This document shows, piece after piece, positions 45,277-57,994 of a stretch of DNA of 64,000 bases. The stretch comes from Coffea arabica (lineage: Eukaryota; Streptophyta; Magnoliopsida; Gentianales; Rubiaceae): positions 5,518,001-5,582,000 of the forward strand of contig NC_092329.1 in the NCBI RefSeq assembly GCF_036785885.1, given 5' to 3'. The translations under genes were made by a program, and so were the position numbers. The notes under the pieces are model-generated. The model was not told where the DNA came from. It was given only the letters and a program-made list of their open reading frames with translations, and did no database searches. Position 1 is the stretch's first letter. The number at the start of each line of letters is the position of its first letter.

Positions 45277-48200
45277 TTATAGAGACTGATGAGATATCCA
45301 CCTTTCAAACATTGCTTGACATTCAGCAGGCTTGTACTCAGGAGGAATATGGCCTCCTCCCTGGTGAAAATTCAGTATGGTTGGTTCAGGTTTTTCTCAG
45401 TTTTTGCAGTTAAATTGTGCATTGAAGCAAAAGAAAATGAGAATTTCTTGCCTTTACTGTTGCAAACGTCATCTTATTTGCGTAGGTCCTCGTATAACTG
45501 CACTTCAAGAAAAATAAATCCATATGAGTTGTTTCTATTGTAGTTTTATCTCAAATTAGTAAAAGATTCATTTTGTGAACGAACCCGGCAACTTGGCCCT
45601 GTAGAATCCATTGGCGCCAATCATCTATTATGGAATAATTAAGAGATTTTATCCATGCTTGAGTTGCAAAATGTGGCACAAGCATATCATGGTCACCACT
45701 GAACCACAAAATTTTACTTTCATCAGAGAATAACAATTGACAGAATTGAAAGTTTACTCAATGGTTGCACTAAGTGCTAATATTTGAACTTGTGAAGCAT
45801 AGGCATCAAACCTGTATATCAGAGATCTGTAGCCTCTAATGCTGAGGTTTGCATGGTATGGCAAACTATTTCCTATATTCCTTATATACGGGTAGCGACA
45901 GTTGCATCTTATCCATTCTCCAATACTCCCCTGCCATGTGATTTCACAAAATTACATGCACAGAGACAAGTAAACATAACATGCATATTTAGCTGCTTGT
46001 TTTCTGTTGACATACCTTCCGGACATGGAGGGCCTTTTGAACACTCTCGTCATTAGCCCAATGATAAACAAGTCTATATCCATCCATCTAAAACAAGCAT
46101 AGAAACAAATCCATGATTGTTACGAGAACTCATATTAACCACAAGAGTTGCTGCAAATAATCACAATGTGTTTATGCAGGAGTTCATGTAGATATTGCTA
46201 TCTTACACGACACGTAAATCGTGCAGAAAGTTCCTGAATTTTCAGCTCTCGAGTCTTCTTACAGAACACTTGAATAGTTGATCTCCTGCCAGTGAATAAA
46301 TTGTTTGGCTTTGGGGAAGCATAAGGACAGTCAGGCTCCAGAATATGTCCCTCGTTAATGTTACTAAGTAACTGCACAAACGTATTGATTACATTAATTT
46401 TGAAATTGAAGACAAGTTTTTTAGTTATCCCCCTTTTCTTGGAGAGGGGGAGGGGTTTGGGAAGTTGAGTATATGTACTTGGATAGTGACTCATTTCTCA
46501 AAATAGAGAAAGCACAGAACTTGCAGAAAAGTGGTTGCTTGCCTGATTGTATGCCTGCATATTTCGCAAGCAGGGGGCATTGCTGGGATCTATGTTTCGA
46601 TATTCTCCTTTACAGGAAAGCTTCAAGGACTGTGAAACAATTATCTTGGCCAATTAGAGAACTATGGAAATTATTTAGTACTGAGTACGCAAGAAAGTTC
46701 TAAAAGACCTCAGGTATTCAAAGAATAAACAACCTCATAGAGCTCATCAGAAATTAGCCCCATCCCATGAGCAAATTGGATTGCATAGTTTCCATCACCT
46801 GGAGTGGTGGAAGGATTTCCTAGTATGTATCCCTGAAGCCATTTGAGGGTTGTGACAAGTTAGCAGTGAAGCATAAATAAGAAAATACGAATATAGTGTT
46901 GAATCATGGTTGAAAGTCACGGTCGTGTGACCCGGACCGTTCCACTTTAGTATTGGCATATCGGTCGCGGTCTTGGCGAGACGCAAATTTTTGAAACATT
47001 TAGTATTCTAAAATTGTAAAAAAATATGATAAACAAAAATAATAAAAAATTAGCAAAAATAATAAAATTTCAAGTTGACTCGGAGCGATTCGGCAGCTTC
47101 TATCCGTCTCGGAGACGTCTCGGCCGAATTTTTGGCGATCCATTATGTTGGATTCATCTCGTCCCAGTATCAGAACGAAAAACCCCATTCCGGTGACGAC
47201 TCGGCCGAGTCATCTTAGTCTCGGGTGAGTCTTTGAACCATGGTGTTGATACACCAGATTAGTAAATGAAGCGCATTTCTTAAACAATGGTCAACCTCAG
47301 TATGAAGAAAATTTGTCCAGGTATCTAGTTATCTTGCTATCCCTAGATGAAAGAGAGAAGATTATGAAAAATACAAACCTTAAGATTGATAAGTGGCTCA
47401 ATACCGACCTCATTTCCTGCAGAGGCACCAGAACATTAGTTTTAGAGCCATTGAATCCTTTGAGAGAATTCTTCAACATAAGCAAGTGCAAGGACATTGA
47501 ACAGTGCAACTTCGAGTCATTAGGGTCCAACTCGAAAGAATAATGCTGCAAAGATAAATAAACTGTATGCAGATTCTGGAGGCACTTTCTATTTCTATTT
47601 CTCTCAAAGCTCGGTCATTAAATTGTAAACATTGACTTCAAGTGTAAGCAGGCAGTATGTCTACTAAACACGCTTGGGATATCTAAAATTTCAAAAGCAT
47701 TTGCAATACCTTCAAGTCTTTTACAAAGGCTAGTAAATAACTGTTATCATCGGAATGTACTAGAGCCTAATCAATAGGAGGTGCCTACATAAAGAACCAA
47801 ATTAAGGGCCTACCATCTGATATAATTTGAGTGACAATTGGTACAGTAATCCCTGAGTACGAGTCTCCACCAATATAGACTGGACTGGAAATGAACTCTG
47901 GATGATCAACCAGCCACTGTAAAGCAATCAACAGTTGAGAGGCGCTTTGCAAAAGATGAATATCATTTATCATCACTCTTTTCATGTTAATGTCATTGAG
48001 AAGTCTACATGCTTCAATACATGGATCATTAAAGCTTAGGTCACCAGCAAGCTTTATTTTATGATCTAAATCGGTAAAGACGTAACGAATTCTCAATCAC
48101 CAAAATAATGGACGCGGTTGTGAACTTCTTTTATGGATACTTATGCAGTACATAACAACATATAAACAGAGAAAATTGATATACACTTTCACTTAAAGTA

Positions 48201-49809
48201 AAAGATTTGCCTACAAATATGGCATTTTCCTGAGTAGTAATTAGAGGTGACATCTATAACTGGCAGTTTGGTCCAAAGGTACTGGAGTCTTGTCCAGGTC
48301 TACGTAGGCAGGGATCAAATCTCTGGTTCAGTGGCATCAAGATAAAAGTGGCAACTTTCTAGCTTTTGATCAATTGCACATGGTCTCCATGCTCCATCAA
48401 AATGATGGCTAATGATCATATAATGGTAGGCGTGTACCTTTCTAAGAAATTCGTAGGCTTGGTTACAGGCTTGTAAAACTGTGGACTGAGAAGCTTTTGC
48501 AGTCCTTGCATAAGAAAAACCACTTGCCACTGGCAAATCGACAAATATTATGCTTGCCACCTGAAAAGTAATGACACATTATGGTCAGTCTAGCATTCAA
48601 CTAAACACCAGAAAATTGAACATTATCAAACACTATCAGTAGTGAACTAGTGATAGATCAGTAATCTACTGTACGATGAACTTTCTGTTTTGACTTAAGA
48701 GTCTACCCTACCAGTATATCATTGATATCTTTTGACCAAAAAGGAAGAAAGACACTCGATGATGAGTTTACCTTAGTCCAAGAATAGGGATTTAACAGCA
48801 ACTTGGGCAAAGTCCCATGGTACAGCACTTGCTCGAATTTTATTGGCCCTGCAAAATCACAGGTCAATGAGGAATTGGTTGGGTTTTGGCGTGTTTCCGC
48901 TCCACTAAATACATCATTCATACAGAGAGGATTGGGTTTGAAACACTGATGGGAAAAAGGGTGGATATTGATGAAGCCAAAATCTATTGTCAGAAAAATG
49001 GTTTCTTTTGCTCTTTTCCTGGACGTACGATTGAAAACAATCCTGAATCCTGTGAAAAGGATGTTTTACTGAGTCTTGCTTGTATTCATTAATTAAAACA
49101 TGTATACAAATATACGGGCCTCCCCAACTAGATATATGTCTGGTGAAACAACCAAAAGGAAGAAGAAAAAAATACAGGGGCCTAATATAGAATCGCAGAG
49201 TACATAATTTATGAAGCTAAGTTTCTGAAACTGGCAAAAAGGGATCTTTCAAGATTTCAAGCTTGTGCAAAAGTCAAAGATGAAAGGGTATGGTGGAATT
49301 ATGAAGAAATCAGGAAAAGGGATTACGTATAATCCATGCTCTTAATTCACACTCCATACTTATTATCGGCGTGCACTAAATCTACCTATCTCATAAGCAA
49401 GCCCAGAGAATGAGGTGCAGCAATTGCCTCCAGTCAACCAGAGCACAAGAGGGTCTGTTTCAGGACTGGACTCTGACTTGACAAAGTAGTAGAAAAGCTG
49501 CACATCCTCTGATTCATCAACTCCTATATACCTGGTTGTACAATCTCAAAACTACTTCAATCTTTCCCAAGTTAATGCACCAGAAATTAACTTACTGTTA
49601 CAAAAATATTGAGTTACCCACCCGGTTTCGAGTTCAAATGGCAGAGGTCCTTCGAATCCTGGGAGAAACTTAACAGGGGAACCAGCCGAAGCAAGGTTTG
49701 AACATAATTGCACAAGAACTAGCGGCAAAATCAGGTAGCTGAAGAGAGAGGATCGAATGAGAATGCGCAGCTTCCCAGTTGAGCAGCTTGGCCTAACATG
49801 TTCTGTCAT
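45277..49809 (-). CDS. Serine carboxypeptidase-like protein D (open frame, altered oxyanion motif)
   Basis: Exons: 49809-49622, 49531-49386, 48848-48772, 48560-48438, 47916-47814, 47416-47379, 46832-46734, 46629-46543, 46371-46207, 46087-46016, 45930-45812, 45698-45585, 45497-45452, 45360-45277. They join to 486 residues and TAA with no frameshift. The start MTEHVR aligns with the starts of A and B; an in-frame ATG at 49896 would add 29 residues without a matching part in A or B. A hydrophobic segment ([19 protein letters not shown]) serves as signal peptide. Nucleophile Ser197 (GGDSYSG), SGDHD and His463 (GGGHIPPEY instead of HTAPEY) are present, but the usual GGPGCS reads GGNCCT (97-102) and PVGTGFSYA reads PVASGFSYA. 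Exons 8 and 13 end at GC donors. It may be catalytically changed or inactive despite the open frame. F is its close duplicate. Confidence 0.88.
46903..47242. mobile_element. MITE in gene D intron 6, shared with gene F
   Basis: The ends (tcatggttgaaagtc; reverse complement of the right end ccatggttcaaagac) form short imperfect inverted repeats, flanked by gtgttga on both sides (46896-46902 and 47243-47249). The same insertion at the same place is visible from about 63785 to the window end in gene F, so it was already present before D and F were duplicated. Confidence 0.75.
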
Positions 49810-49924
49810 CTCTTTACTTGGCGGAGTAACTGTAGTTTTCCAACTCCAACAATGGATATGCTTACAATTCTGCTGATGCCCGGCACTGACGCTCACTCTG
49901 GCTGTTTCTTCTCACATCTTCTTT

Positions 49925-50190
49925 CCATAATAAATAGATTAAAAACTGTGGCTCCTCCAGAGTCCAAACGTGCCTATTCAATTACCTAGGTAGGAGGAAG
50001 TACGAGGTGCTCTTCTCTTCTTCTTTTTTTTTTTTTTTCCCAGTGAATAAGACAGGTAAATTAGCTTGGACGCTTCTCGTCGGCGGACCTTGAGAAAAAC
50101 GTGTCCCAGTCCCTAACGTGACCTCACTGCTTAGGTTGCTTGACAATTGACATTGTACTTTGACAGCATGCAATTGAGTTTAAACGTCGT
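49925..50190 (-). promoter_or_regulatory. Promoter region of gene D, duplicated at 60018-60715
   Basis: From ataaatagattaaaaactgtggc through taagacaggtaaattagcttgga, ttctcgtcggcggacctt and acctcactgcttag, this block matches 60018-60715 apart from a transposon and small changes in the latter. Conservation of upstream DNA suggests duplicated promoters. No individual element is identified. Confidence 0.55.
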
Positions 50191-50211
50191 TTTTAGCCAT
50201 TGAAGAAGCAA

Positions 50212-50800
50212 TGAACTTGCCCGGACCGAGCTGACCTGACGAGCTCGGCGTGCTGATGAGAAGAGCGTGTCACAAACCTGCAAAGTGAACAAGAGAATGA
50301 TCTCGCAGGGGAGCCCCGAGGTCGTCCCCGAGGGCACTCCGACGATCAAATTAGTTTTCCGATGAATGAGGTTCACGGGAAGTAAAATGGTCCAGAGTAA
50401 TTGGCGAATAGTGAGCGTACCTTGTGCAGTGGATGTGCGTTACCATTTATACCTGCTTGTGAGTCCGACTTCCGTACGTTTCGGGACCTGTCACGAATAG
50501 TCTCAATCCCGTGCCGAGGGGATTCTCCCCGCCCTCTGCGGGATCGCTTCCCAGGGCTTCTCGGGGCCTGGGGTATGTTTGTGGGCGAGCGGGGGGGCTG
50601 GTGGGAATTACAGGGGCCGGGGGAGCTCGGCTAAGGATTTACCATCCGGATGACAAGGACGATAAAGTATCGATAAGTCTAAGACCACACATTCGCCAGA
50701 AACTAGAAAAAGCGGTAGAAACTAGCCGACACAATTGATTCATGTACGATGCGAACGTGGCATTTACACACCCGGGTGCTGTGTCAGGGACCCAAAATAG
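50212..50800. repeat. GC-rich island of repeat-like DNA
   Basis: Sharply GC-rich compared with its surroundings (for example gagccccgaggtcgtccccg near 50310 and cggggcctgggg near 50560), lying just upstream of gene D's promoter block. No coding similarity is recognised. Composition suggests a fragment of a retrotransposon LTR or other inserted DNA, which I cannot confirm. Confidence 0.4.
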
Positions 50801-52715
50801 TGGAGTAATAAAAGACAGCTATTTGGGGTTGGTAAACTTCATTTGGTCCTTTGAACTCCAAAATTTTAATTCAGTCAGTCAAATTGGAAAAGTTCAATTT
50901 GGTCCTTTGAAATACTCTAGTACTATTTAGATTGCTTAATAGGAATTTGGATTTGTAATACATTAATTATTAAAATATATTTTAAATATTAGAATAATTA
51001 GTAGCTTACAAATGTAAATACTTCCTAAATAATTTTAACTACTAGATAGATTTGAGAAGATGTCAAATCATTTGTCAAATCCCTTAATTCAAACGAGTAT
51101 CAATTTGGTCCCTAACATAAAATCTCAATTTGAAGCATGGAACTAAATAATTCAGGTTAGTCTCATAGAAGTGAGAAATTTTTTTAATTTGGTCTTTTAA
51201 ATCTATTATGTTAAAAAATATGGGTAAATATGTCTTGTACTGACTATATATACAAACTATTGGGTCTAGATACATATCGTGCATATAAAATGTGAAACTC
51301 AAATTCAAGTTATGATGCTCTAATATATTTTGTCAGTGTAGCAATTCATCTGAAAAATATTATATCATTAAATTATAGACAAATGTTATGTTTGTCATCT
51401 TATGAAACATGTGCTCGCCTTAGTGATTTACATAATAAAAATGTATTAGTTTACTCATAGAGAATCAAGTTATGACGCTACATTATTTAACTAATTCAAA
51501 ATTCCAAAATATTTTGAGATAAAATTAGAAGAAAGAGTCAAGAGAGCACAATTTTTTCGTCGAAAAATAAAGGTCGGTTTGCTTATTTTTCTTACTGAAA
51601 AATAAGGACTAAAAGTAAAATTTATTGTTTAAAATTAATAGGCATACAACCTCCCATTGATTAACATCTATCTAAAAATTTTGTCATATAAACAAAAGAG
51701 TAAATTATGTCATTTATAATGCTATTTGAAACAAAAAATGGAAATAAAGTGTTACTTAAAAACATTAATGAACTAACTAAGAATATATGGTTAATTTACC
51801 AGTTGGGATGTCTGTACTAGTTGAGTACTAATTTTATTAAATTCAGTATTATTTAGTTTTTTTTTACAGTCAAATAAATTTAAAAAAGTTAAAAGTCTGT
51901 CGTGTTTGGTTAAATCGATTGATCAATAAATCGAAAACTTATTTAGTTCATTTATCGATCTTGATGCAAAAATATTGAGTTGAAGCGAATTAGTAGTTCA
52001 ATTTTATATTTCTCATCTCATGGTTATGCTTGTATTAGAAACCTCTAAAACATATCAAATCCTTTCCTTACTTTGTTATATTTTCTTTTTTATTATTGTT
52101 TCCTTTTGTTCTTCACAAAACTCCCTAATCTCGGCCAATTTAGTTTAGGTGCTGAATTACTTTAATTTTTCTTTGCCTTTACCTCCAATTTTTACAAGTT
52201 TGTGCTCTCACTCATATAAACAAAACACTCCGTGAGAATTTTTATAATATTCCAATTCATTTTTTAACATTTTTTAGTATAAATAGGAGGGATCGAATCC
52301 AAAACCTTTCACTTACACTCTCTTCTCCAAACCAATTAGCTATAAATATATATGTTGAACTAATTGACAGACTCGTACACTTAAGTAACTAAAGTAGATA
52401 TGATTTTTAAATGCTGCTAAAATTTGATTTTTAAAGAGATGGATAAAGGAAAAAAGGAAATAAGTTGCGTGGAGACAAAATGAAAATTTAGTGGAGAGAA
52501 AATGCATTGGAAAAAAAAAAAGTAAAGCGGGTAGAAATAAAATGGATATGCAACAAAAAAGAAAAAGAAATGGAAGAATGAAAAATGAGTCAAGAGTACA
52601 GAATATTTACTATAGATCAAGAAGAGTATTTGATCAAAAAACTTGAAACGAGGCCAAACTTGAAACGAGCGTTATGATAACGAAACTGTTTTGACCTGAT
52701 ATAACAGGTAAAAAC
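50801..52715. other. AT-rich intergenic DNA
   Basis: Contains tttggtcctttgaa-type repeats at about 50845 and 50899 and long A/T tracts. No exon or recognisable gene. Confidence 0.6.
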
Positions 52716-54880
52716 ACTTTTAGCGACCATTTGATTACCTGTTGTACTGGTCATCTAAATAAAATAGTACCTAAAAATATGGTTAGTAAGTTTTACATTA
52801 AAAATAGTAAATTAACTCAAGAAATTAGTAACTTTTATGTCTCAAAAAGTAAATTTGAAGAAATATGGAACTTACTTTTTTTTTTTTAAGTAAATAACTA
52901 CTCTATATCTAAAACTTACTTTTTGGAGAGTAAGTTTAGTTCAAATAATAGTAAGTTTTTATAGACTAATAGTAAATATTGTTGATAGAATAGTAAATTT
53001 GGTTAATCATCAAAACTTACTAGTTTATGGCATAAATTTACTATTTTACTTAAAGAAACTTATATGGAACAAGTATTAGGAAGTTTATTTGAAATAATGC
53101 TAAGATTTTTTATTAATAATTGAAACTTAATATTATAGTTAGTAATTACTCGTAATGTAAATGTATGATACACAATTGTACGTATCATTTATAAATGTTA
53201 TATGTTTTAAGCATTTTAAATAAACTATGAAAACTTTTTTTTTGCATATGACCTTATAAAATATGTAAGAATAATTTGTCATATTATAAATTTTGAATTA
53301 TTTTTGAATTTGTGAAAGGTTAAAAAGTTTGGATGACAGTAAAAAAAAATCTTTCGAGTTATATATAGAATTGCACTTATCTATACATCACAATTTCCAT
53401 ATATGGACACCGATGAATATAATAAAATGGTACGTAATTTTCATATATTAATGCGTATGAATTTAATAAAATGGTAAAATCTTAATAAATTTATTTTCTG
53501 GGTCACAAGTATAAAAATTAAAGTTGTATTAACATAGCATAATCTTTGAAAATTATAGTAAAATTACCCATATGTTAAGTTCTGTGACTTTCAAACATAC
53601 TTTGTGTCATTTACATTATGGATTTGTATCCATATGTTTTCTATCAAACTTTTTTTTTATTGGCAAATGGTAAGTAAATTATTATAAAAGGGCATTTTAT
53701 AATAATCATAATTTTTAATAGATGAATTTTATATAAACTGTTAAAATTATGAATTCACAAACGACTAAATCTGACTACTTTATGGCACATATTAGTCTAA
53801 ATGACTAAAAAATTACTGTAATAATGTGCACGTTGATTGTTGAATTGAAATTTCCTTTATTACTAGTACAAGTTCTTCTAATCAAAGCAAAATAAAATCA
53901 AATATCTTTTCCTTTTGTATGTAGTAGTTATGCTTAATAGAAAATAATTAAACCATTTTTATAATACATAATTTCTCCTAAAATTTGTAACATTAACATG
54001 ACCTCTAACCTTGACATCGTTATTTAATTTACCTTCTAAATTTAATTTAATTTTCTTATATTAATTGTTATACTAATTTTATCATTTTTGTTATTATATT
54101 ATTTCTCATTTTGTTTAGGCTTTTACTCTTATTATTTCTTGTGTCTCAAATGTAAATTTATTAAAACTTTATCATCTTATTGTATTCATAGGTGTTAATT
54201 TATAAAAATTTTGATACATAAACAAGTAATATTCTATATATAACTAGGAAGATTTGTTGTTATTATTATCCAAACTTTCAAACTTTTCAAAAATTGAAAA
54301 TAATTAAAAACTTATAATAGGACAAAATTTTATTACATATTTTACGAGATTATGTGAAAAGTCAAACTTTTTTCCATAGTATTTTAAAATATGTAAATAA
54401 ATTTTTTTTAAATGATAACTATAATCTTGTATTATACAGGTATATTATGAGTATTTACTAACTAAGGTACTAAAAATTAATCATTAATAAAACATCTTAT
54501 CGTTATTTCAAATAAATTCCCTAACACTAGTTTGAAATATGTTTTAAAGTAAAATAGTACATGTGTCTCATAAATCAGTAAGTTTTGATTATTAATCATT
54601 TTTACCATGTTATCAGTAAGAATTACTATTTATGTATTAAAACTTACTATTACTTGAATTAAACTTACACTATAAAAAGTAAGTTTGGGATATAAAGTAG
54701 TAATTTATTTATTTAGAAAGTAAGTTTAATGTTTATTCCAATTTACATTTTGAAGTATAAAAGTTACTAATTTATTACTGTTAACTTACTATTTTAGATG
54801 AAAAACTTACTTTTTTATTTTTAAGTATTATCCTATTTAGGTGGATAGGCCTATCAAATAATCAAATGGCCGCTAAAAGT
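52716..54880. mobile_element. Long-inverted-repeat element
   Basis: The left arm from 52716 (acttttagcgaccatttgat) to about 53050 is matched in inverted orientation by about 54540-54880, whose reverse complement starts acttttagcggccatttgat. Arms share many aaacttact/agtaagttt blocks. The core is AT-rich with no transposase. Fold-back or Mutator-like elements have such long arms; no target duplication was found. Confidence 0.7.
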
Positions 54881-54900
54881 AAATAAAAAATAAATTAAAA

Positions 54901-55310
54901 ATGGTCATATAAGTGTTATCCTATTTATGTTTCAAAAAGTAAATCGAAATAAAAATGAATGAAAGTTACTTTTTTTAAAAATTAAATTATTACTCTACAT
55001 TCGAAACTTAGTTTTGTGGGGAGTAAGTTTAGTTCAAGTAATAGTAAGTTTTTATAGATTAATAGTAAATCTTGTTGAAAGAATAGTAAATTTGGTTAAT
55101 CATCAAAACTTACTAGTTTGTGGCATAAATTTACTAGTTTGTTGATTTGAAATTTGCACCAAAGTCACTATTTCGTTATTACTACCACAAGTTTTTTCTA
55201 ATCAAAGTAAAACAAAGTCAAATATCTTTTCCTTTTGTATGCAGTATTTATGTTTAGTACAAAATTAGTAAACCATGATTACATTTCATAATTTGTAATG
55301 AAATTAGTAA
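54901..55310. repeat. Partial direct copy of the long-inverted-repeat element
   Basis: 54905-55142 repeats the left arm at 52745-53045 (agtaagtttagttcaa, then ggttaatcatcaaaacttac), and 55157-55310 repeats the inner part at 53846-53990 (tcaaatatcttttccttttg). It is a truncated or nested second copy. Confidence 0.75.
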
Positions 55311-55367
55311 CATTTTCTAAATTAATTGGAACAATTTGTAAAATATATTATTTTTTTACCAATATAG

Positions 55368-55560
55368 TTAGGGGTGGCAATCGGGTCCAAATCGTATTGG
55401 TGTGTCGGGTTGAGATCGGGTATAATAGAAAACCCGCTGATCCGAACTTAACCTGCCAACCCGAAATGGGTCTAGTTAAAGGGAACAGTGATCCATCCAC
55501 CTCTTTTCGGCGGGATTGGAAAGTTGACCTGCTTGGTTCTTCTGTGTCCATGGATGCAGG
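55368..55560. mobile_element. Fragment of a plant repeat with ggggtggcaatcgggt end
   Basis: Starts taggggtggcaatcgggtcc and contains several gggt/aaccc motifs typical of abundant plant MITE ends. The other end was not found, so it is probably truncated. Confidence 0.4.
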
Positions 55561-57070
55561 AATTAACTGTTAATATGAGGCAGGTGCCTAGCTAAAAGTT
55601 TGTCCCATTATTCCTAATTGGCAGATTGTCATTAAATAGAAAGGCAGATTGTCGTTTAGGAGTAAAAACTTCTAATGCTCGCAGAAATAAATAAGAGTAC
55701 GTGCTCCTACAACAGAATGTATGTTACACCGCCATTAATGTGGTAAGGGCATCCTCCTGAACTTAAATCACAATTAGAAACGAACCATATGCTTGGTTTC
55801 AAACTCAAAAACTCATTTCGAAAGCTCCAGAGTTTCGAAATTCTTGCTTTATGGATACAAGCAAATCACATAAACGCACAGGTACTTGGTTAACACAGCA
55901 AAAAACTCCACGGGAAAGTTCATGTCGTGCTTATTTCTTAGAAGGAAATTGCAGACTATTAGTATAGTATAGCAGTCACAACACTTCCACAACACATCTT
56001 CAAGTTTTCTGAGATCTATCCAGTTTAAAGCCTAAAAACCGTGTGCTGAGTATTGTATAACATGGAGTATTTGAGTTGCTTTTCGAGTTCTGCTCATCAA
56101 GTAAGCCAGTCCAATTTGAAGTAAACAACAAAATCTACATGCACAAGACATTTGATATGAAATTGGTATTTCAAAATAGGAGAAAACAGCTCATTTTGAG
56201 CATCAGAATGAATCTACTCACCTATTTATTTAGTACTTGGAATAAACAAAGGTCCATCTAATTCAAATTGGCCAACAAGTCACTAGAAAATAGGATTTCA
56301 CCTCCTTACATTGAAATGCAATGCTGGATTTAAAGTTTCCATGCAACGTGTTCTTCCACCTAAGGCCTATAATATCGGAATTTCAGCCTAATTATAATGA
56401 ACCGCACTTGCAGCAACTAGATTAATCTGAAAGAAGCAACAGCTGGTAGAGAATCAGAGCATATCATCATAAGGAAAATCAATCATTTGATGCTTGCATC
56501 GGCTTATGTCTCTATTGCTTGTCCAGGTTCATGCATGTAGTTTGAATGTTTAACCACTAACAAAAATAGCAACCTGAGATTTAATATCATTTACTAGCTT
56601 TTAATAATTGATACTTACGCATCAAAATTAAGCTAGCAGGACACTAGATATAGCTATCTAAGCATGACAAGATTACATGGCCAAGAACTGAATTTAGAGC
56701 ACAAAGACTTTGGCTTCAGAAATCTGAAGCAATCAAAAGGCTAGTAACTTGATTTGAGAATTTGATCACCAGCATCAAGGGCTCTGATATCACTATCAAA
56801 AGCTTCAGTTTGGATTGAAATTTCTGGTTTACAAACCCAAGAGCACTTGGATGCTAACAATATCTGAAATTTAATCACCAAACTTTTTTCCAAGCAAGCT
56901 GAAATTATTCACATTAAAACAAGTAAACACCAGAAATTACAAACTAAGGAGATTATGTTCAGATTTACAATCAAAACGCATTAAACTATCTTCGAAGAAA
57001 CTAAAATCATCCTAAAAGCTTTGAGCAAAGACGTGAAAAAACATTTGTACTCTCTCAAGAATAAAATTCC
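55561..57070. other. Intergenic DNA downstream of the exons at 57071-57578
   Basis: No SCPL similarity and no convincing exon. It lies downstream of the - strand exons at 57071-57578. Confidence 0.5.
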
Positions 57071-57578
57071 TTAATGGTCTTGGCTGAAATCTGGTTCATT
57101 CACTACAAAACCATCACAAGATTTGTATTAAAAAAAAAGCCACAACAACACATAATCATAGCAAATAAATAACATAAAACTTAGGCGTGAAGAAGGAAAA
57201 ATGTACCTGAATACTTTTCGTCTCCTAACAAGCTAGTGTTTTGTACATGACTTTGGATTAATGAAGGATTGCATGCCCACATTAATGCCTATACAAATGC
57301 AAATAGAGCACCATTATATTTCATGCCTTCACACAAAAATAAATAAAAGCAAGCTATACATTACCTGACCAGGAGGAATGATCTGAAACCAATTACTATC
57401 CATTAATTCCTTATTGCTTCCATGCTGTGAATCTGATTGCAATAGGCCATCGGATGATCCTATCAGATTCAAATTTACATTCTCAACATGATTGGGTGCC
57501 CCAACATGATCATAATTGTGAGTTTCATATGCATCTGTGCACACCTTAGTACTTTTTCGTCTATCATGTCCAAATGAC
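57071..57578 (-). CDS. Three 3' exons of an unrecognised gene
   Basis: On the - strand, exons 57578-57365 (phase 2 acceptor), 57288-57207 and 57102-57071 join in frame through three good acceptors (cgcag, tatag, tgtag) and two GT donors, ending ...NEPDFSQDH and TAA. The resulting C-terminal 107 residues are polar, with NWFQIIPPGQ followed by ALMWACNPSL. A further exon-like open stretch lies at about 57815-57708 (acceptor tgcag, donor gtaagc), but its phase does not match the next exon, so a missing exon or decay is possible. I do not recognise the family. It is not SCPL-related and sits among inverted-repeat elements, so it may be a transposon-captured gene fragment. Confidence 0.45.
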
Positions 57579-57842
57579 CTGCGGGAAAAAAATTGCCAAG
57601 CACAATCCATAAACAAAAAGATTGAATTTATTCATATACTCCTTTAGTATTTGAAATATCATCTCCCTTTTAGTGATCCCTCTTATTTTTGAAATCTTAA
57701 CTGCTTACATTTGGAAACTGTTCTATGAATTTTCTCTCCTTTCCTGACTGAAGAAGAGGGAAGATGTGATTCTACAAAATCTACATGTATCATAGGATGG
57801 TAATAAGAATTGCTTCTGCAACACAGATTTACAAGAGTAATA

Positions 57843-57994
57843 ATGGCCAAATTTCCGTGGCATTGTAGACGTTACAATGGAGTAAAAAATTCAAGAGGCT
57901 GATAATAAATTTCCATAGATGGCCAAATTTCCGTGGCATTGCAGACGTTAACATGGAGTAAAAAATTCAAGAGGCTGATAATAAATTTCCATAG
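57843..57994. repeat. 76-bp tandem duplication
   Basis: atggccaaatttccgtggca starts at 57843 and again at 57919. The two 76-bp copies differ at only a few bases, so the duplication is young. It lies upstream of the - strand exons at 57071-57578. Confidence 0.92.

Noticed and set aside
49807..49896. Upstream in-frame ATG (49896) as the start of gene D
   Set aside because: The 29 added residues have no counterpart in A or B, and the ATG at 49809 aligns with their starts just before the signal peptide.
50401..50738. Two overlapping + strand frames in the GC-rich island
   Set aside because: GC-rich DNA has few stops by chance; no domain or splice structure.
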